NCBI RefSeq assembly: GCF_000283155.1
Contig: NW_004454178.1
Location: 25,498,562 to 25,562,561, forward strand
Length of the DNA stretch: 64,000 nt
Reading direction: 5' to 3'
Origin: Ceratotherium simum simum
Lineage: Eukaryota; Chordata; Mammalia; Perissodactyla; Rhinocerotidae
The position numbers and the translations under genes were made by a program. Of the stretch, positions 35,601-42,180 are shown piece after piece. How positions within the stretch are numbered: the stretch's first letter is position 1; the number at the start of each line of letters is the position of its first letter. The notes under the pieces are model-generated. The model saw only the letters and a list, made by a program, of their open reading frames with translations. It made no database searches and was not told the origin of the DNA.

Positions 35601-36972
35601 ACCTAAAAAGGGTGAGGAAGTCCCAGATGAATATGTCTAAGAGGCAGGCAAGGTCTGCTCAGATAGAGCCAGAAGGCCTACAGATGAAGAGCGACATCAG
35701 GGGCTCTGAATAGCCCGTGGGGACAGTCAGGGTCTGTGAGGGCACAGCCAGGTTCACACGTGAGACAGCAGTGCAGACTAACAGGTTCTAGCAGAAGCTT
35801 GAAAAAAATCACATCACCCCCAAAACTAACCTCCTATACCATATCTTTCTATTTCTCCAAAGACTCTAAGTCAAGGGACTTCTGACTGGCCTTACCTGCA
35901 GCCACTTGTAGATGGGTTGTGTTCAGACTTCACCATCATCAGGCTAAAGGCATCTGGACTAAAAGAACAAGAAATAAAGACTAAACTCAGAAAACTGTAT
36001 GTTCCATCCACTTCCTCCCCCATCCAACCAGTGATAACAGGCTAGATTTCACCACAGGAAAACAATTTTAAAAAATACGACATTAAGATAGAACCGGAAC
36101 ATAAAACCTTCAGATACCAGGAAAAGTAAGTATTGGGAGATGGAAACCCAAGACTAGTGGAGCCAGTTCATATTCCACAAACCACTCAGCGTCGGTGTAA
36201 GCAGCTGCCAGGTGGGTTACCTGACTCTTCTGCCTCCCAAGACTCATTATACTCTCTAGCTACGCACTGGCACTCGGATCTTCAAAATCAACAGGGGCAT
36301 CATTAGAAGGAAGGCCAGAGTCTAGTAAATTTTAGTTGTTTCTGAGTTAATAAGATTTTCAAAAGTCTTGAAAACCTTGGTAATCATGATTTAAAGATTG
36401 CAAAAGCAGGGGCGGGCCCGGTGGCGCAGGCGGTTAAGTGTGCGTGCTCTGCTGTGATGGCCCGGGGTTTGCCGGTTCGGATCCCTGGCGCGCACCGATG
36501 CACCACTTGGCAAGCCATGCTGTGGCAGCATCCCGTATAAAGTGGAGGAAGATGGGCATGGATGTTAGCCCAGGGCCAGTCTTCCTCAGCAAAAAGAAGA
36601 AGATTGGCAGATGTTAGCTCAGGGCTGATCTTCTTCACACACACAAAAAAAAGATTGCAAAAGCAGTCAAATTACACCAGAATGAGACACTGACAAAACA
36701 AACAACCAGCCTCGCCTCGGTCGGGCAGGAGGCCCTACCTACCCCTGGTGAGCGTCAGGCGGCTCCACCAGCATCCCCAGCTCCTTGCCGGTGTCCTCAC
36801 AGTCGCTGCCCTGTGAGTCCCGCCCCGTGGAGCCGTTTTCATTGGTTTCATTTCCGCTAGAGCCACTGCTCATGTCGACATCCTCCTGCAGCTGGGCTCG
36901 GCTGGGCTTGGGCTCCATGGGCTCCTTGGTGGGGCTGGCAGGGCAGGGGGGATAATCAGCGTATCCGTTCAT
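5146..36972 (-). CDS. PER2: PER2, period circadian regulator 2, complete coding region in 22 exons
   Basis: PER2 is the negative arm of the mammalian clock. It binds CRY1/2 and CK1 delta/epsilon, enters the nucleus and represses CLOCK-BMAL1 at E-boxes. Joining 22 GT-AG exons gives 3,810 bases, 1,269 residues plus stop; human PER2 has 1,255. Approximate order: acidic and serine-rich N-terminus 1-97; HLH-like region 98-149; PAS-A 175-250; PAS-B plus PAC 320-436; beta-TrCP degron 480-484; CK1-binding region about 550-760 with FASP serines 667-679; basic nuclear signals near 597-635 and 790-810; proline-rich region 830-1050; CRY-binding tail from about 1110 with the zinc cysteines of CVYC at 1231 and 1234. 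The ATG at 36970-36972 matches the family start. PER1 and PER3 are excluded by near-continuous agreement with remembered PER2. The final exon stops early relative to human. Exon identity is seen directly; function is from the family. Confidence 0.97.
5565..5685 (+). repeat. MIR-like SINE fragment
   Basis: The core reads GACCTGGAGTTAAGTTACCC and AATCTGTAAAATGAGAC, the typical MIR phrase for a tRNA-derived ancient mammalian SINE. It is diverged and without flanking duplications. Confidence 0.6.
5695..6900 (+). repeat. Ancient interspersed repeat, copy 1, split by an LTR
   Basis: The left half (5695-5940) reads TTCCAGGCACGTTCTAAGC, GCAGTGAACAAAGACG and ACAATAAATGAAATG. The right half (6450-6900) reads AAAGACCTGAAGGAAGCC, AGGTGCAAAGGTCCTGAGGC and AGTGATGTGGTCTGACTG. 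These occur in one order in a widespread mammalian repeat that I cannot name. The LTR at 5945-6445 lies between the halves. Confidence 0.55.
5945..6445 (+). mobile_element. Solitary MaLR-type LTR (MLT1/MST-like)
   Basis: An old endogenous-retrovirus-like LTR of about 500 bases begins near AAATTCTTTGACACTCCTCC and ends TTTTAAGCCACTAAGTTTTG with GCAATAGATAAC. ATAAATG before the end resembles its poly(A) signal. It has no coding sequence and lies inside an older repeat whose two halves flank it. Confidence 0.7.
7731..7802 (+). mobile_element. Short L1/L2-like fragment beside exon 22
   Basis: The sequence TTTTTAATTTTAGAAG with ACAGTTGCAAAGACAGTAC and TGCTCCCATCCCAGTG resembles a widespread LINE-derived piece. 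It ends about 48 bases from the exon 22 donor. Family assignment is uncertain. Confidence 0.4.
7850..8000 (-). CDS. PER2: PER2 exon 22, CRY-binding domain part 2
   Basis: A 151-base exon covers residues 1179-1229 ([20 protein letters not shown], then [18 protein letters not shown] and [12 protein letters not shown]). It forms the helical middle of the CRY-binding domain. The acceptor is GTGAAG and the donor GTAAGC. The last 45 bases are much more GC-rich than the flanking intron. Confidence 0.95.
8113..8360 (+). mobile_element. ERE-type tRNA-derived SINE, type A
   Basis: A tRNA-like head (GGGGCTGGCCTGGTGGCG, GTTAAG, then a B-box-like GGTTGGGATCC) is followed by the ATAAAGTGGAGGAAGATGGG body and GCTCAGAGCCGATCTTCC, ending in poly(A). 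Short flanking repeats (taagttt) are present. It lies in intron 21, 112 bases from exon 22. Confidence 0.93.
9183..9375 (-). CDS. PER2: PER2 exon 21, CRY-binding domain part 1
   Basis: A 193-base exon covers residues 1115-1178. It encodes [20 protein letters not shown] and then [20 protein letters not shown] and [11 protein letters not shown], the start of the region that wraps around CRY. The acceptor is TTAAAG followed by GCAGTAG; only the AAG site keeps the frame. The donor is GTACCC. Confidence 0.95.
10360..10546 (-). CDS. PER2: PER2 exon 20
   Basis: A 187-base exon covers residues 1053-1114 ([20 protein letters not shown], then [10 protein letters not shown]). It keeps the second LXXLL motif of PER2 as LLDLL. 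The segment [13 protein letters not shown] is expanded relative to human. Two AGs five bases apart precede it; only the upstream one keeps the frame. The donor is GTATGT. Confidence 0.92.
11281..11594 (+). mobile_element. ERE-type SINE, type B, with target duplication
   Basis: The head is GGGCCGGCCCCGTGGC with B-box GGTTCGGATCC, the body contains ACATACAACTATCTGCTGGG, and the tail is A/TAAA-rich. A 12-base duplication AATGCCACAYCA flanks it at 11269-11280 and 11595-11606. It lies in intron 19, sense to plus, antisense to PER2. Confidence 0.95.
12057..12877 (-). CDS. PER2: PER2 exon 19, large proline-rich exon
   Basis: An 821-base exon covers residues 779-1052. It starts with [17 protein letters not shown] and the basic nuclear signal [13 protein letters not shown], then [10 protein letters not shown] long proline- and serine-rich segment follows, including [14 protein letters not shown] and [19 protein letters not shown], as in human. 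Several short in-frame insertions relative to human account for most of the longer predicted protein. The acceptor is TTTTAG and the donor GTAAGG. Exon end and next exon join in phase 0. Confidence 0.95.
15449..15703 (-). CDS. PER2: PER2 exon 18, CK1-binding region part 2
   Basis: A 255-base exon covers residues 694-778. It encodes the second CK1-binding block ([20 protein letters not shown], then [15 protein letters not shown] and [10 protein letters not shown]). The acceptor is CTTACAG and the donor GTAAGT. Translation past the donor yields SKW and a stop, which is intronic. Confidence 0.96.
16584..16839 (-). mobile_element. Diverged ERE-like SINE
   Basis: On plus it begins with a T run, then the reverse complement of the ERE body (CGCCCTGAACTAACATC) and ends at GGGCTGGCTC. 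The head differs from the other copies, which suggests an older subfamily. No clean target duplication is visible. It ends 90 bases from the exon 17 donor. Confidence 0.8.
16930..17094 (-). CDS. PER2: PER2 exon 17, FASP phosphoswitch
   Basis: A 165-base exon covers residues 639-693. It holds the CK1 substrate cluster [15 protein letters not shown], with serines at 667, 670, 673, 676 and 679 spaced every third residue. Ser670, codon at 17000-17002, matches human Ser662, mutated to Gly in familial advanced sleep phase. The conserved [14 protein letters not shown] follows. Val669 replaces the human Ala. The acceptor is TAAAG and the donor GTACAC. Confidence 0.96.
17934..18058 (-). CDS. PER2: PER2 exon 16, basic nuclear signal
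   Basis: A 125-base exon covers residues 598-638 ([20 protein letters not shown], then [18 protein letters not shown]). The two basic clusters LKRK and DKRK have the spacing of a bipartite nuclear localisation signal. The acceptor is GCGCAG and the donor GTATCT. Intron 15 upstream is only 85 bases. Confidence 0.95.
18144..18306 (-). CDS. PER2: PER2 exon 15, CK1-binding region part 1
   Basis: A 163-base exon covers residues 543-597. It diverges from human in the acidic linker ([16 protein letters not shown]) and then returns to the conserved helix PEELACRN ... [13 protein letters not shown], the first CK1 docking helix. The acceptor is TTTCAG and the donor GTGCGG. Confidence 0.94.
19014..19031 (+). 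repeat. Short (GT)n repeat
   Basis: About nine GT units in PER2 intron 14. Confidence 0.85.
19543..19627 (-). CDS. PER2: PER2 exon 14
   Basis: An 85-base exon covers residues 515-542 ([18 protein letters not shown], then [10 protein letters not shown]) plus one base. It is lysine-rich and low in structure, leading into the CK1-binding region. The acceptor is CTTCAAG, a weaker AAG, and the donor GTGAAA. Confidence 0.93.
20101..20226 (-). CDS. PER2: PER2 exon 13, beta-TrCP degron
   Basis: A 126-base exon covers residues 473-514. It contains SGYGS at 480-484, the CK1-phosphorylated degron read by the beta-TrCP ubiquitin ligase, followed by [20 protein letters not shown]. The acceptor is CCCCAG and the donor GTACGT. 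The end reads CARRA where human has four arginines before Ala. Confidence 0.96.
21108..21216 (-). CDS. PER2: PER2 exon 12
   Basis: A 109-base exon covers residues 436-472 ([18 protein letters not shown], then [17 protein letters not shown]). It encodes the helix after PAS-B that contributes to PER dimer contacts. The acceptor is GCACAG and the donor GTGGGT. It closes in phase 0. Confidence 0.96.
21507..21660 (-). CDS. PER2: PER2 exon 11, PAS-B/PAC
   Basis: A 154-base exon covers residues 385-435 ([20 protein letters not shown], then [17 protein letters not shown] and [12 protein letters not shown]). This is the end of PAS-B and the PAC motif. The donor is GTGTGAGT; cutting after AGG-GT keeps the frame into GPLNEDVF of exon 12. 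The acceptor is TCCTAG. Confidence 0.96.
22285..22391 (-). CDS. PER2: PER2 exon 10, PAS-B
   Basis: A 107-base exon covers residues 350-384 of PAS-B ([20 protein letters not shown], then [15 protein letters not shown]) plus one base. The acceptor is TTGCAG. The donor GTAGGT is less common than GTAAGT but canonical. Confidence 0.96.
22392..25008 (-). other. PER2 intron 9
   Basis: This intron holds the purine tract with a 77-base G run (23423-23705). Next to it, 23070-23130 has three diverged units of about 20 bases starting TCCAGTG. An 85-codon minus-strand frame at 22802-23056 lacks any recognised domain. No TE was named with confidence in the rest. Confidence 0.75.
23423..23705. repeat. Purine tract with a 77-base poly(G) run
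   Basis: A stretch of G and A only, apart from a few bases, is centred on an unbroken G run at 23566-23642. Units of GGA and GGGGGA surround it. In the PER2 transcript it is a C/T tract in intron 9. It gives many false glycine- or proline-rich open frames. The true run length is doubtful because sequencing of such tracts is unreliable. Confidence 0.9.
25009..25087 (-). CDS. PER2: PER2 exon 9
   Basis: A 79-base exon covers residues 323-349 ([20 protein letters not shown], then FQDVDER). It opens the PAS-B domain. The acceptor is TTTCAG and the donor GTAAGC. The residues agree with human PER2 over the whole exon. Confidence 0.96.
26696..26838 (-). CDS. PER2: PER2 exon 8, PAS-A to PAS-B linker
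   Basis: A 143-base exon covers residues 275-322 ([20 protein letters not shown], then [18 protein letters not shown]) plus one base. Human and mouse read LCCLLL where this sequence reads LCCVLL (residues 308-313), which alters the first LXXLL motif. The acceptor is CTCCAG and the donor GTAACA. Confidence 0.95.
27578..28066 (+). mobile_element. ERE-type SINE, type A, interrupted by another SINE
   Basis: The copy starts GGGGCCAGCCTGGTGGCG and ends in an A-rich tail. A 15-base exact duplication AAAATGCAGCTTATG flanks it at 27563-27577 and 28067-28081. Its body is split by a minus-strand SINE at about 27804-28026. Confidence 0.95.
27804..28026 (-). mobile_element. ERE-type SINE, type B, nested
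   Basis: It reads on minus from GGGCTGGCCCCGTGGC to a T-run on plus (A-tail). The host SINE sequence CTCAGGGCTAATCT is duplicated at 27790-27803 and 28027-28040, marking the insertion. Type B therefore moved after this type A copy was in place. Confidence 0.93.
28311..28362 (-). CDS. PER2: PER2 exon 7
   Basis: A 52-base micro-sized exon encodes [17 protein letters not shown] and part of the next serine codon. The acceptor is CTTTTAG and the donor GTAAG. It is too short to be found by open-frame length and was placed by homology and phase (1 in, 2 out). Confidence 0.95.
28931..29174 (-). mobile_element. ERE-type SINE with long target duplication
   Basis: A T-run on plus is followed by the reverse complement of the ERE body and head (ending GGCCTGGCTCC). 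The flanks ATARTAAAGGAATTTTT at 28916-28932 and 29175-29191 form a 17-base duplication with one mismatch. It lies in intron 6 in the PER2 sense. Confidence 0.93.
30525..30726 (-). CDS. PER2: PER2 exon 6, PAS-A core
   Basis: A 202-base exon covers residues 191-257 plus one base. It encodes the PAS-A core ([18 protein letters not shown], then [33 protein letters not shown]). The acceptor is TTTCCAG and the donor GTGAGG. A longer open frame continues past the donor, but the PER2 match stops at the splice site. Confidence 0.96.
31851..31972 (-). CDS. PER2: PER2 exon 5, lead-in to PAS-A
   Basis: A 122-base exon covers residues 150-190 ([14 protein letters not shown] ... TSEFIVKNV). It enters the PAS-A domain used for PER dimerisation. 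The acceptor follows TCCTGCAG and the donor is GTACGT. The exon closes in phase 0 with Val before Asp-Met of exon 6; human has Ala there. Confidence 0.95.
34682..34836 (-). CDS. PER2: PER2 exon 4, HLH-like region
   Basis: A 155-base exon covers residues 98-149 plus one base. It encodes the helix-loop-helix-like segment ([13 protein letters not shown] ... [15 protein letters not shown]), which lacks the DNA-contacting basic region of true bHLH factors. The leucine-rich helix resembles the nuclear export segment described in PER proteins. The acceptor is CCATAG and the donor GTACAT. Confidence 0.96.
34909..35109 (-). mobile_element. MER5A-like hAT-Charlie DNA transposon remnant
   Basis: The right end reads GGTTGAGAACCACC, the reverse complement of the MER5A start. 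The body includes GACAACCAAAAATGTCTGC and GGATGCCAGCAGCACCC, and the left end CAGTTTCCCAACC mirrors it. It is a non-autonomous fragment in intron 3 with no coding potential. Confidence 0.8.
35896..35958 (-). CDS. PER2: PER2 exon 3
   Basis: A 63-base exon completes codon 77 and encodes [20 protein letters not shown] plus two bases of codon 98. The acceptor is TTTTAG and the donor GTAAGG. It links the N-terminal serine-rich segment to the HLH-like region. Phase agrees with both neighbours. Confidence 0.96.
36410..36649 (+). mobile_element. ERE-type SINE, type A
   Basis: The head is GGGCGGGCCCGGTGGCGC with B-box GGTTCGGATCC, and the type A body ends in CACACACACAAAAAA. An exact 17-base duplication AAAGATTGCAAAAGCAG lies at 36393-36409 and 36650-36666, so it may be a young copy. 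It lies in intron 2, 94 bases from the exon 2 donor. Confidence 0.95.
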
Positions 36973-36990
36973 ATCAGCTCCCGAATGAAG
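36743..36990 (-). CDS. PER2: PER2 exon 2 (start codon)
   Basis: The first coding exon holds 18 untranslated bases and then residues 1-76 plus two bases of codon 77. The acceptor follows a pyrimidine tract ending TTGCCAG; the donor reads GTAGGT. Translation starts [11 protein letters not shown] and continues through an acidic, serine- and glycine-rich segment ([14 protein letters not shown]) and [12 protein letters not shown], as in human PER2. The open frame continues upstream of the ATG into the intron, but that part is not exonic. A SINE ends 94 bases beyond the donor. Confidence 0.96.
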
Positions 36991-38090
36991 CTGGCAAGCA
37001 AGAGAGACGTCGTCAAAGAGCAAGGCGGTTACTGCAGCCATCACGTGGAGGGCCCCGGGGAATCCCTCTCCATGTTTTGCTAAATGAGACGGCAGTAGCC
37101 AGGTCAATTGTGGGTACTCTCCTTTGCCTTATTCACTGAGCTCCTCCTGCCATGAATGAGGAAGGTGGCTGAATTAGGCACCCCAGCCCCAGACATCAAG
37201 TTGCCGATGGCCTAGTCAGAAGGTGAAAAGAGTTGTCAACGATCACTGCCCAGCACGGGGACGCAGGGGAGGCCTGTGGGAAAAATATAGATTCACAGTG
37301 AACAGCGGGCAGGGCCTGGGAACCTGCATTTTACAAATATCCCCAGGTGATGTGGGGAGCAGTAGGGTTCAGAAATCTTGGCCATCACAAGTTAGAGGAG
37401 ACGCCAAAACCAGGCTGTGGGCAGGGGGGATCCCCAAAACCAGGCTGCAGACATGGGGAGACTTCAGGGAGAGATGAGGTTGTGGGTAGCAGTTGTTACC
37501 CTGTGCAGAGAACAGAGTGGGTGGGAACCTGACAGCAGCACAGGGTTCCAGGCCCTGCAGGCAGTTCCCACGCTTGACTCGGGTGTGTGCAAGCTGTGTG
37601 GGGAGAGAAGAAGGACCAGAATGAAGCCAGCGTGAAGATTACACTTTATCCGGGAAACGACTAGACTAGGAGCCGAGGACGCATTTGAAGCACCAGCCTC
37701 ACGTAACCTGGTTTGCATCTGGACAGGTCCTCACTGCTGCATGGACAGTTGACTTTGGTGCTTTGGGGGCAGTGGGGAGGGGGGCAGAAATCAGAGACAG
37801 ACCAGCCATAAGGCTGGGACGAATAAGGTCCGTGATTACGCAGGGCAGAGGGGTTTGACCAGAAGCCTAGGGACTGGGGACAGATGTCACAGTGTGAAAG
37901 GAGGACCCAGGACGTGTCTCCCCAGGGTCCCCGCAGGAAGTAGACGCCCACTCAAACCAGTAGAGCGTATGATGAAGGCACTGCACGAAAGGATGTGGTC
38001 AGGGTTGAGGAAACAACAAAAGGCATGCAGCCCTGGGGGCTACCAGGTAGGGCGAGGGGGAGCTGTTATCCCTCTGGATAGGCAGGGGAT

Positions 38091-38132
38091 GAGGCCTGCT
38101 GGGGACGAGGCCTGCTGGGGACGAGGCCTGCT
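38091..38132 (+). repeat. 16-base tandem repeat
   Basis: The unit GAGGCCTGCTGGGGAC (first copy with T for C at one side) occurs 2.6 times in intron 1 of PER2. A small local duplication. Confidence 0.85.
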
Positions 38133-38434
38133 GAAACCAGAGGAAGCCAGACAACCTGTGGCTGGGAGGACAGAGCTAGGGGAATGCAGCCCTGGCTTCT
38201 CTCTCCTGCTGATCTCAGAGGTCAGGGAGCCAGAAGGCAAGGGGACCCGCTGACACGGTCCCTAACTGTGGAACTCAGGAAGTGAGGAGGGAGGGAAGAT
38301 CTGGAGGGCCCAGGGAGTGGTGCCTTCACTGAGGGGGTCCCTAGAAGGCAGAATGTGCCCCCCAGCTTCCATGTGCTCAGGGAAACAGACCAGACACCTG
38401 GTTGATGATGGCGACTACAGACACTACACTAAGG

Positions 38435-38575
38435 GCCTGACCCACGCCATTCCACCTAATCCTCGTGATCACTGTCCACAGTGCAGGTATGACACCCTTC
38501 TTGGCTCCATTCCATGGATGAGAAAATGGGTAGTGACTTGCCCAAGGCCACACAGCAGCAGATGACAGCGCTGGA
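38435..38575 (-). repeat. MIR-like SINE fragment
   Basis: The sequence reads CACCTAATCCTCGTGATCAC, ATGGATGAGAAAATGGG and TTGCCCAAGGCCACACAGC, a clear MIR-type core in reverse orientation relative to the usual consensus. It lies in intron 1. Confidence 0.7.
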
Positions 38576-39629
38576 TTCTGGGCCCGCCTCCCCTGAAGAC
38601 AGAGAATCCAATACATTATTCTTTGGAAAACAGCAGGTCTGATTAGACCCTGTCTTGTTCATGAACCATACAAAGAAAAGAGCTAAGATGTGGCTTTTGA
38701 AAAAACGTGCAACAAAGACAAGATGAACACAAACTCCACGAGGAAACAAGCAAATTTAGGACAGCACCAACTCTGTATCATAAAAATCAAGAAATGATGG
38801 ATTCCATGAAACAAGTAATGGAGGATGAGCTAAAGCCACAGACCGAGATGAAAAAGCCACATCAGAACAGAAAATTAGAAAGTTAAGTTCAGAGTCAATA
38901 ACGAAGATGGCAGCTTCAGTGATGGGGAGGAGGAGCATGAGAAACTTTTTTTAAATGAAAGGAAAGGACCAATATTACATATGAGGGGAGGAGAGATATG
39001 GAGGAAAGCTGCATTGTGACCTGCAAATAATGGCTCTTTCTGGAAAAGACACCAGAACAGTGAAGCAGAAACCACAATGAAAGATACACGTGAAGAAACC
39101 ATCCTGTCTGAAGACAGATTTGCGTTGGCCCTCAAAGGAGTCCCCAAACACCAGGCAAAGTTACGCGAGAAGAGCCCAAGCCTAGCATTGTCCTGAGGAA
39201 AAACGACGTTTTCAAGGAAAAAGAAAATTCTACCCACATCCAAACAGGAAAAACAAGCAGGTTACCTACAAAGGATGGAAAGTCTTGCGAGTCTGGACAG
39301 CTCAGCTGTAATATTAAATTTTCAGAAGATCACGTCTACACATCACATTGCCCTGCGAGCGGAAGGTCACGGTCAAGGGAGGGAATCTCAGTCAGGGGAC
39401 ACCTGTTCATTGTGGCTTTAGATAGCTGCAGTTTATCCATGTCCCCAGTCACAGAGAACCTAAACTGCCAGCGGCGTTCCAACAAAAGTCCGGAACAAAA
39501 CAAGTAAGTCTACTGCTGGGTCTATTTTAACATTTCGGGGAAGTTCTAGCTCATTCAATGCAAGACTGAAAGGTTTCTTTTGAGAAGAGAGAGACGAAAG
39601 ACTAAGAAGAGGCTATTCCCCCAAAGAGA

Positions 39630-39890
39630 AATCTATAAACTCGGGGAGATGCTCAACCTCACTAGTCATGGGGAAAATGCATGAGGTCACCAAAAGTGAA
39701 CAAGACCGACGGCATCCAGTGTCGGCGAGGCAGTGGACTCTTGTGCACCACGGTATACGAACAAAGTCTTTCCAGAGGGGACTCTGTGTGTGCCCAGCAA
39801 CATTGATCATCCGCATCCCTTCCCACTCCTGGGAAGCCACTCTGTGGGAGTGCTTGTATGTGTGCACAAAGACAGGTGAGTACGGTGCAT
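39630..39890 (+). mobile_element. Old L1 fragment, part 1
   Basis: This resembles a diverged sense-strand L1 3' region (CAACCTCACTAGTCATGGGG, then GTCGGCGAGGCAGTGGAC and CACTCCTGGGAAGCC). It lies in PER2 intron 1. The related piece at 40455-40560 looks like the same element resumed after an insertion. Confidence 0.55.
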
Positions 39891-40454
39891 GGAGCCATAA
39901 AAACCTGAAAAGGACCATCAGCAGGGAGGCTATCGATGTCCTATCTAGGGCACCTTGTCCACCACAACCACCCTGGCCAGGCGCCAGCCTCAACTTCCAA
40001 ACTGGGTCCCCTGCCTCACCTGCCCCGCTGTGGTCCAGACGGCAGTGAGCGATCCTGGTGACAGGAAAGTCAGCTCACATCAGGCCTCTGCGCCGGGGGG
40101 CCCAGAGCACAGCCCTGGTCAGCATGAGGGCCCACAGCTCTGCGAGGTCTCCCCGGCTGCCTCCTGGGCATCTCTTGCTGTGGTCCCCCGCCTCGGCCCA
40201 GCTGCTGAGCTCCGACCTCAGGGACTCTGCTGCTCCCTGGTGCCCATAGCCCTTGTCCTGCAGATAGTCTGCCTCTCCTACACAAACAGCACTGACTTCT
40301 CCCCCACCAGCTCTGCAACCCCTGCTCGGCTCTCTCTCCTCCACGGCACTGACACTGCCGGCCTCCACACCAACGTGTCAAGAGCTTTGAGGTGTTCCCT
40401 GCTGTATCCCCAGGGCCTGGCACATACTGCTGCCAGCATAAAACCTGGCACAGC

Positions 40455-40560
40455 TGCACTATGGAATACTATGCACCCACTAAAAAGAGGGAGACCAGAC
40501 ATATTGAGGTGGGAAGATTCTAGGACATAAACAAACAAGTCACAGAACAGTAAGTAACAA
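40455..40560 (+). mobile_element. Old L1 fragment, part 2
   Basis: The phrase CTATGGAATACTATGCACCC with ACTAAAAAGAGGGAGACC matches the L1 3' UTR motif for the ORF2-distal end. It continues the L1 piece at 39630-39890 in the same orientation. Confidence 0.55.
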
Positions 40561-40574
40561 CCACAATAAAATGA

Positions 40575-41720
40575 TAGGTGGTACTTATGCAGGGCTGGCC
40601 ACGTGTTGGCACTGCTCTAGGCGCTGTTTTCTGTTGATTAACTTGCTCTTAACTAGACGGCTGGCGGTACAACAGAGGACGGGACAGACATCTTTCCTGC
40701 CCTCATGGAGCTCACGTCCCGGTGGGGGGAACAGGCCATCAATAAGGGAACGGCACATACGGTAGATTAATGATACGTGCTAAGCAGAAGGAAGCAGAGC
40801 ACAGGACCAGGAGGTGTTGTGTGGGAGGGGCTGAATGGGACATTTCAGGGAGGGTGGCCAGAGAAGGCCTGTGTAGAGGTGACACTGACTTGGTACCAGA
40901 GCCCCATGTGGGGTGCTGATTCAGAGCCCCTCGGCCTCGCCCTCCCCAGCCTGGAGCCCCTCGCTCCTCACCAACCCTTGCTGGGCACACACCCATGTGG
41001 TCCTCCTGGCTTCACACGGGAGGCTGCCAGGAGACTCTGGTTGTGCCGGCCACACGTGGCCTTGGATGGGTCATCACACCACGGAGTGGGCCCTCGCTTC
41101 CCCAGCTGCTGCCAGAGGGCCCGGCAAGGAACTGGACCCAAGAGAAAGCTATTCCCCTCCGGGGGAAAGGAGAAAAGAAGGGGCTGGCGGATAAACCCCC
41201 TCTCCGTCCCTGCCTCAGATGGGCTGTTCTCAAGCTTTTCTTTCTGCCCTTCCCTCCTGTCTGTTTTTTGGATAGTCTCTCTGATGAGGCCCCAAGGGGC
41301 TGAGGGATCAGCTGGGTGTGTGTGAAGGAGGGCGTCACCATCAGGGCGCCATCTTGTGTGTGTGCCCCAGCCTTCTCGCCCTCACTTCTCTCTTCCCTCA
41401 CTTTTGCTGCTCTTGAATCGCACCCACCAGGAAAGCACTGGCATTAAGTCTCGGCCCAGACTGCTTCTGAGAGAACTCGAACTAAGACAGACTGAAGAGG
41501 GTCAGAGAGTGGGTCAGGAGGATGCTGGAGGAAGAACATTCTAGGCAGGGGACAGCAAGTGCAAAGGTCCCGAGGCAGGTGAGACTCAGAAAGATGAACG
41601 AGTCTGGAGCAGAGAGGACAAGGCAGAGGGTAGGAGGGTAACATGAGGTCAGAACCAGACCAGGTGGTACCTCACAGGGGCAGAGCCAGGACCCCGGCTT
41701 TACCCTGAGTGAGATGGGGA
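40575..41720 (+). repeat. Ancient interspersed repeat, copy 2, interrupted
   Basis: The left half (40575-40905) reads GCACTGCTCTAGGCGCTG, TGCCCTCATGGAGCTCACG and AGAGAAGGCCTG. The right half (41495-41720) reads AACATTCTAGGCAGGGGAC, AGTGCAAAGGTCCCGAGGC and CTGAGTGAGATGGGGAC. It is the same family as copy 1, here with about 590 bases between the halves. Confidence 0.5.
41150..41492 (+). mobile_element. Possible LTR 3' part
   Basis: The end reads GAATCGCACCCACCAGG, AAAGCACTGGCATTAAG, TCTCGGCCCAGACTGCTTC and ACTAAGACAG. This resembles the 3' end of an old mammalian LTR. It sits between two halves of the ancient repeat described nearby. Left border and family are uncertain. Confidence 0.4.
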
Positions 41721-42014
41721 CTGCGGGAGAGTTCTGTGCTTGCATTGTAATGGCGTTGCAGGCTGGGGGCCTGGTAGAAGCAAGACCTCTCTGGGGGCTC
41801 TTGCTACGGTTCAGTAGAGTTGCCAAGGGGCTGCCCAGGGTGCCAAAGCCAGGCTCTCACTCCTGCACCCCAACAGCCTGGACACCACCCATCTCATCCC
41901 ACAGCCCTCCCCTGACAAGCAGCTGGTCCTTCTTGCCGAGTGAATTACGAAGGCCGAGGGGTTAAGTGAGCAGCCCCCGGATGGTGGGGGCTTCAGTGGG
42001 TCCCACCACTTCCT

Positions 42015-42180
42015 AAATGTTTGATCTTGGGCAAGTTCCTGAGCCTCTGTGCCTTGTTTCCTCATCTGTAAGATGGGGCAGCAGCAGCCCCTGCCTCCTG
42101 TTGGCTGCCGGGAGGGTTAAATGACACAGCCTGAGCAGAGTGTCTGCAAGGCAGTAAAGTGTCCAACAAACTAGCTTTTA
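42015..42180 (+). repeat. MIR SINE fragment
   Basis: The sequence reads TTGGGCAAGTTCCTGAGCC, TTTCCTCATCTGTAAGATGG and GGAGGGTTAAATGAC. This is a MIR core and 3' region, in intron 1. Confidence 0.75.

Larger units (their letters stand above)
31973..36742 (-). other. PER2 introns 2 to 4
   Basis: Introns lie at 35959-36742, 34837-35895 and 31973-34681. Intron 2 has an ERE SINE and intron 3 a MER5A element. Intron 4 shows no repeat I could name. Open frames such as 32395-33021 have no domain, no splice support and no conservation that I can judge, so I do not call a gene. Confidence 0.75.

Noticed and set aside
36743..37107. Upstream in-frame Met giving a longer PER2 N-terminus
   Set aside because: The extra codons lie in intron 1 sequence to the right of the exon 2 acceptor at 36990.
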